From NCBI GenBank assembly GCA_001792895.1, contig MARA01000014.1, positions 496,001-560,000 on the forward strand: DNA of 64,000 nucleotides, in the 5' to 3' direction. The notes beneath the pieces are model-generated. The model searched no databases. It was given only the letters and a program-made list of their open reading frames with translations, and was not told the origin of the DNA. This document shows positions 57,701-64,000 of the stretch, one piece after another. This DNA comes from Lentinus brumalis. Lineage: Eukaryota; Basidiomycota; Agaricomycetes; Polyporales; Polyporaceae. The position numbers were made by a program, and so were the translations under genes. The number at the start of each line of letters is the position of its first letter. Position 1 is the stretch's first letter.

Positions 57701-60700
57701 ACATTCCTCGCGCAGCACCGCCGCGTGCAGTCCGGCGATGGAAGAAGATGGTATGTTGTACGGTCGCTGTTTGTCCGCACTTCGCAGAACTCAGGTGTGG
57801 CCCGCAGCTTCCAACGATTGCAGATACTGTTTCCCGTGCCGTCTGCACAACGGCTACCGTACGGCGACGGCAACAGCGACGGCGATTTCAGGTTGCAGGC
57901 GAACATGCGCTCCGACAGAGCTGTCTCACGGCGCAGCGTACTTGGGAGATCGCATCGAAGACAGAGGGGTCAGGGAAGTCCCGCGGCGCCCGCCGGGAGG
58001 CTGCGAATGGTGAAGCCTCGCCGAGATTAACCCCGCAGTTTGGATTCTCCTGGGATGTCTCCCGGCCATTCCGTGGCCCACGCTGTTGTCCAGGTATCTG
58101 CGGATTGCAGAGACCGCCGTAGAGCGACAGATTGTGCAATGAGCAGAAGCCCGCTCTCACCTTTGGCTGACTACACAGGTACGGCCATTTCAGTGCTGCA
58201 ACGACAGCGCACGGACACTCCCGGACGGTGACCGAAGCGAAAGCGGTGACAGGACGGCACAACACCAGGACCAACCTTCGTGGACACGGCACTGCCGATC
58301 TCGTCCTGAACATTCAATTCGTGCCGGTATGCAATTTCTCTCGTTCTGATGCCGTCGTGTTTCAGCTGCTGACAGCAGTCCGAATTTGCTTGCTATGGCA
58401 GGGATGACGAAGGCTGTAACGCGCAATTCTCGACCCGGGAGCTCTGCAGACCGCAGCTGCTCGGGCTTCAAGCTGCAGACGAGGGTGCCGTTCCGTAACG
58501 CGAGGACGTTGAGATTCCCTTCCGTCAGAAGCAAGAAGGAAGAGTGTGGTTGTCTCCAGGAGGTGCAGAACAAGGGTTCCGGCCGCATCTTCACAGCAAC
58601 TCGGGACTGTCTCACGCATTGCGCACGGACACGACGCTACCGAGTTCATTCTGGGAAATTCAAGGTGGTACGTCAGCTTCACACCTTACTCGCCTCCTGG
58701 CACTGCGTACCGTATACTGATACTTACATTCCATGTGCGATAGACGTCGTGCGCCCCGTGCATCTGCTGTGGTGGCTCGAGCCGCGGAGACAATGTTGCG
58801 ACTTAGCGATGTGGGTACAGAACATTGTCCATGAGTATATTGCCACCGTGCTCCAAAATGACTCACCATATCTATCAGGACCCGGGCCAACCTGTGGCTC
58901 GCCCGTCCGAGACCCTGTGACGCGTCCGGGAGACTTGCTGGGAAGCGACTTCCGACCCAATTGAGTGACCTCCAGTCTCACCGGCATCGCCACTGCTCCG
59001 GATCTGATTTTGTCTCCCTGGGTCCTCGCTTGCTCGTCATGATTATACCATCCCTCCGAGTTGCGAAGTCTGGGGGCTGTATGAGGTATGTAAGTCATGC
59101 TCTGAGCTGCTTATTCTGCACAAAGCTCACAATTCGGTCGGTATATCGATCAGCCTGTGGCCCAATATTGACAACAATACCTGCTGTCGCCCGAGAATGG
59201 CACGGAGAATGGATCGGATTGCGGCCGTTGCCGCCCTTCGACTACTACTTGTATTGCTGCTCTCCCTGGGAGTTACGACTTCTCCTCCCCCGCCTCCAAC
59301 CTCAAGCCCACGACGAACCTCCGCTAACGACCTCATGCTCGTCGCCCCCCCGCACAGACATCGGCTTCGTCTCCCGGCCGCCCCTTGCGCTACCAACTCT
59401 CCCGGACGACGGCCTCTCAGACCAGGTTGCGCACACTCGACCGGCTCGAGACGTCACGTCACTGGCAGGGCAATTGGTGCGTTCCTCTCCATCCGACCGC
59501 TGTCTCGTTTCACTGACACATTCTCAGCTGGCAATCGTCAAAGACGCACTGCGATCTGACCGCTCAACACGACGTGTCCATTCGCGGCGTTCCAACACGG
59601 TTTCTTCCCATCGCCCGTCGCCCGTCGCCTTTCCCAGACACATGCGGATGCACTGCATCCGTTCTACTCGGGCTCTACCGCACCACGCCAAAGCCCTGCA
59701 ACTCGCTCCCAGGTCCTCGGAGCGCGACGAGTAGGACCTCCTGGGCAGACATGTGAGAGTTGCAGACCTCTCCCGGGCTGCGCCAGAGCCTTCCCGAAGT
59801 CTGAGTCGTCACGGTGCCCGCTGCGCGTTGAAGCTCGGTGTGAGTGCTCTATGTTTGTCCTCACCCTCCTTGACTCATCTGCATATCAATCAGCTCAGAC
59901 TCCTCGCCGTCACTGGCAGCCTCGACATCGACCGGAGACCGACTCGCCTGTCCATCAGCGCCGTCTCCTGCCTGATAGCGACGTGTTGACATGTCTGGAC
60001 GACTACATGTCGTGATATCACGGTGTGTCGTCCTGTCTGCTCTCTTGTATGCCCTCCTCCCATGTCCTCGTGTGCTATCGTCGCGGAACGTCGCTCCCGG
60101 CGGCATGACGGCAGTTTCGACATGGCTCCCGAGCATGTCTCCCTCTACATCTCAAGACGTCCCGGGCTCCTCCCCGACGCGCGCACAGCACACTGTTTGA
60201 GAGGGAGCGGCCAACCTTGGCGAGCTAACAGCGCTGCTTCTAGCCCATCTACACGGCGCTCGGCATTTTGCAGCTTGATACGCACCCGATTCGGCCCAGT
60301 ATCCGCAAGTCCGCGGTCTCCAAGTCCTTCCAGACCACCGTCAGCGCCGCGCTGCGATCCAGCATGTTGTGCTGCCTCTGGAGCGCTGGAACTCCGTCAG
60401 GAACCTCTGGAGCGTGAAGGAGACTGGCAGGATACCTTTTAGCGAGCACGGGAGACTCGAGAGCGAGCAGACGAGTCGGCGTGTCCTGGAGGCCGCTTTT
60501 GGTAACGTAAGCGCTCATACGTGCGGGAGGTCCTTGCTCGTCCACATTTCCGGACGTTCGTTCATGTAGTGTAGCGTGTACGACGTGCATGGTATTCTCC
60601 CTTGTAGTAGACACATGAAATGACTAGAATTTGCGTCCTCGCTGTAGGAAATCTCCATGAAACCTCCAGCCTGAGTACCAACTCCCAGCTGCCTCCTCGT

Positions 60701-60761
60701 CCTTCTGCACCCAGTATCTACCCAGTATGCGTACACCACTCTTCTCAGTAATATAAGCACA

Positions 60762-60890
60762 GGCTTGCTATAAACACGACCCTGCTATAAACACGACTCC
60801 GACTCTGCTATGAACAAGACTGCTATGAACACGACTACACGACTGCGTTTGCTATGAACACAACTACACGACTCTGCTATGAACAAGACT
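60762..60890. repeat. Degenerate minisatellite at the end of array unit 2
   Basis: The same six-unit minisatellite, exactly 7,891 bp after the first and with no difference seen, just before the copy 2 / copy 3 junction. Confidence 0.85.
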
Positions 60891-60947
60891 GAGGCACGCG
60901 ATTGATCTGGGAGATGCGCACCTTATCCGTCCAGCAACATTCATCCA

Positions 60948-63900
60948 GATTGTGAGTCTGGTTCCGACTTCTCGACGCGTTGACCATGCTGAACATAGTG
61001 ACTGGTATCGTATTAGGAACTCAGTAAACACAGCCTACGTACAGTATCGCAAAACATGGAACAGAATGGCATGACGATGGGCCCGGCTCACCATATACTA
61101 TGTACGGAGGAACTTGGACAATCAGCATCGCGGTCTCGGACTCACTCACTAGCATCGACCTTACGGTAGAACGACCCCCCAAACTCCAGCGCGCCACACT
61201 GCACGGCACCGACCTGCCCAAGCACGCACTCCTCCACGACCGTCCACTTCCCTCCCGGCCACCTCCGCGTCGAAGCTCTGACGTGCACTTTCGCCCGGAA
61301 GCTCTCGTGCGCGAAGCCCGGCTCGTGTCCTCCCCGCAGCGGCGCGGCCATGTCCATGAAGGTATCCGGGGACGCCTCGATCACAACGTCGAGCTTCCTC
61401 CTCCAGTTGGAGACTCTCAGCTCGACCTCGCCCTGACGACTGTCGTGCCTCACCCGCAGGAATGGCGAGAAGCGGCCAAGCGCGACCGCATACGGCGGGC
61501 GGAAGTCCCACTGACATTCCTGTGAGCGGTACCCGACAAGGTACGCCTGCACGCCGGGGAACGCCTTTCCTCCGGCGATGCAGAATGTCCGCTCGCTATG
61601 GTCCTCTGTGTCCTCGTCCTGGCTCCGCCTCCACCTCTGCTGGCTGCTGCCTTTGCCGAACTCCCCGTTGAGGCCCCACGGATCTCCGCCGCCGGCCTCG
61701 GACGCGGAGAAGGCCTGCGCCCATATCCATCCCCGCGGGAAGCTCCCGCCCCAGTTCTTCTCGACATGGGCACGGCCCTCGCCGTACGCCTTGCTCGCGA
61801 TGAGCGCACGGCCGTGCTCGACCGCGTATGTCGCGCGCGACCCTGTGGAACGGACGTGCCAGTTGAGCGGGAGGAGCCACGAGAGACGCATGATGCCGCC
61901 CATGGGCCCGGCGAGCGGAGACGCAGGGGACCAGAGCGTGTGTGCGTCGAGGACGAGGTGCACGCGGAGGTGCTTCTCGGGGACGATGATGGAGTACTCG
62001 ATCGAGTCGGCGGTGACGGCCATGTGCCCGATGCCGGGGGCGGTGATGGTGAAGGGGACGTGCCCGCCGCTCTGTGCGGGCTTGCTGGTGACGACGTCGA
62101 TCTTGTCGGGGAAGAAGTCGTACTTGAAGGCGGCCAGCGGGGCTGGGGAGAAGGACGAGCGCGAGGTGCGGCTGAGCGACGCAGACACGGACTCTGCGCT
62201 CGGCACGGCGTTGAGGGTATGGTTGCGGGAGGAGAGGGTATCTGCGGGGGTCGGTGGTCGTTGCAGATACTGCGTTGGGCCGACTCCAGTGCCCGAGGGT
62301 GTGTACGAGACGTGGACGTAGTTGCCACGTTCCTTCGCATGCTTGACCCAGCAAAAGATGACCGCGAGAGTCCCGCCGTCCTCGAGCTGTGTACGGGTGT
62401 AGTATCCCTCAAACTTGCGAGACTTGTGGGGTGCGAAATGGTCACGCTGGAAGAACATGTTGTAAGGAGTGTCTGCAGGACAAGTCGTCCTGTTTGAGCT
62501 GCCAAGTCTTCGTGTAAGCCAGGTTGGGCTATCCTCCGAAGAGACTCACGTAGGTGTGTAGAATGCGAAAGAGCGACATGCAGTGGGGATGGACGTGGCG
62601 CACGAGCGGGTCGGTATAAGACTGCGGTGAGAGACTCTGCGCCCGCTTCGATGACGACATCCATGCTCGCCCAAACAGGAAGCCGGACTTCCCAATCAAG
62701 TAGCAGCCCCTGCGGCCTTTGCCGAGGGCAGCTTCGCTCTCGACGCTCGTCTCTCGTCTGGACTTGTCTCCCTCCTCTGCTGTCTTCTGCTCGCACTCGC
62801 CGTCTCCGCCCACCTGTTTGCCTCTGTTAGCCGTCCCTCCTCCGAGCTCAGCTCCCTCTGCGTCGCCCCTCAACACGGCAAGCTGCAAGAGCCAGGACCT
62901 CGCTCGACCTCTCTCCGCTGCAACGGCCTCTCTCCGCGCACCGCTTGAGCACTCGCCCACAGCACCTGCATGACCCTCTCTCCGCCTCTTTCTACGTCTA
63001 TCCGCCGCAACGCCCAAGTCCAGTCCGGAGGATGGTGTATGCACAGAGGTGCGAGGGTGGCAGAGGAAATCAGTCTCAAGGTGCGTGCTCGCCGTATGCA
63101 TCTCCTAGTGCTATCCTCCCGCGAGTCACCAACACGCATACGGCCTCCCTGTTGCTCGCAGCAGCTACCTCAGCCCCTCTCACTCCCAGCGACACCAGCG
63201 CAAGTGTATCAGTCCAGCCAGGCTGCGACCGCGTCAACATAACCGCGTCCTCCGCCTGTGCCAACATGCCCTCCGTCTTGCATCTTCCAGCGAACTGCGC
63301 ATCTCGCACCTTGCTTGATGGGCGATCCGACGAGTTGGTTCAGTGTTGAAGGTTCGATTAAGCCGAGGTAAGTATCCACAATCTCCTATCTACCAACTGT
63401 GTTTGAGAAGACATTTACGCTCAACAGAACCCCTTGGACGTCCCCGCCCATCCTGCCGACCGCCGTTCGCCCGTAGTGCCCCGCACTTATCCCATTCACT
63501 ACCTATTTCCTCTCGCCCTTCGTCCCTGTCGACCGGATGCTACGTCAAGGCTCCGCAAGCAGCACGAACGTCATGCAGCGAGAGATCAGACGCCGCATGC
63601 TGCGCCGCATAACAGCGCGTCGTCCGCCCACTCGAAGTACATCGGCTCTGCGAAGGTGCCCGCTTCGAGCCCTAGCTTGGAAGTATCTAGGGCCGCACGA
63701 GCCCTCGGCCGGGCTGCTCCAGTCCGCCTCGATCCGGTGCGAGTCAATCTGCTCGAAGCAGCACCCGTAATGACCACGGCTGCAGGCAACAGCCTCGCAA
63801 AATCTCAGCTTTACAACCTGGAACCGCGCCGACCCTCGTGCCCGGGGTCTGGAGAGCACGGACGGGAACATATACTACGGAAACCCACTTGTGCGTAAGC

Positions 63901-64000
63901 TCTAGCTACGGCCCTCGAATATATCTCCGTCCCCACTTTGAGCGCGACCCTGCGAGTGCGAACATGTAGTCAGCGCGAGGCGAGTGCGCGCGAACAACTA
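60948..64000. repeat. Tandem array copy 3, cut by the window end
   Basis: The first 3,053 bp of a third unit, apparently identical to copy 2. It contains the whole tocopherol-cyclase-like gene. Whether the array goes on beyond the window cannot be seen. Confidence 0.95.
61142..62660 (-). CDS. Tocopherol-cyclase-like protein, copy 3
   Basis: Two exons (62660-62550 and 62446-61142) encode a protein identical to copy 2. It is complete within the window, with at least 1.3 kb of the unit's own upstream DNA. Confidence 0.7.

Larger units (their letters stand above)
53057..60947. repeat. Tandem array copy 2 (7,891 bp)
   Basis: A full unit in direct orientation, offset exactly 7,891 bp from copy 3. 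I saw no difference from copy 3 over the 3.05 kb where both are present. F-box 6 is not part of the unit; the junction instead follows the CTATGAACACGACT-type minisatellite at the end of copy 1. Confidence 0.95.

Overview
The window reads as nuclear DNA of an agaricomycete fungus (Basidiomycota), most likely a wood-decay polypore. The genes carry many short introns of about 50 to 120 nt with GTRNGT donors. The families are those usual in such genomes: an aryl-alcohol-oxidase-like GMC flavoenzyme, flavodoxin-type quinone reductases, an expanded F-box family and agaricomycete seven-helix membrane proteins. No rRNA, tRNA or CRISPR was seen. Exon coordinates below are hand-built from open frames, splice signals and paralogue comparison.

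Layout. 1-1.2 kb: decayed retroelement RNase H. 1.2-2.5 kb: seven-helix protein A. 3.7-8.1 kb: two housekeeping genes transcribed divergently, eIF3g (TIF35) and COG7. 8.7-10.2 kb: F-box gene 1. 10.5-12.1 kb: a secreted single-pass, mucin-like membrane protein. 13.6-16.6 kb: GMC oxidoreductase. 17.2-18.8 kb: F-box gene 2. 19.9-23.4 kb: a head-to-head pair of quinone reductases. 23.8-29.7 kb: F-box genes 3, 4 and 5, all on the minus strand. 30.2-31.4 kb: seven-helix protein B, a paralogue of A. 32.5-34.6 kb: two small unknown genes. 35.9-37.3 kb: cystathionine gamma-lyase. 37.5-38.5 kb: a SAM methyltransferase. 39.0-40.9 kb: an amino-acid transporter. 42.1-43.0 kb: a third quinone reductase. 43.6-45.2 kb: F-box gene 6.

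From the F-box 6 stop codon to the end of the window the DNA is a direct tandem array of a 7.89-kb unit. There are two full copies and a third cut by the window end. Each copy has one clear gene, a tocopherol-cyclase-like protein, plus about 6.2 kb in which no family was recognised. Copies 2 and 3 look identical. Copy 1 differs only in its first 1.2 kb.

The accessory genes recur as paralogues (six F-box, three quinone reductases, two seven-helix, three tocopherol-cyclase-like) between single-copy core genes. Four paralogues (F-box 1 and 2, quinone reductases 1 and 3) carry a one-base frameshift, and in every case one extra C in a short C run would restore the frame. That pattern suggests consensus sequence error at least as much as decay. 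F-box 4 has an in-frame TAG with 47 conserved codons still open behind it.
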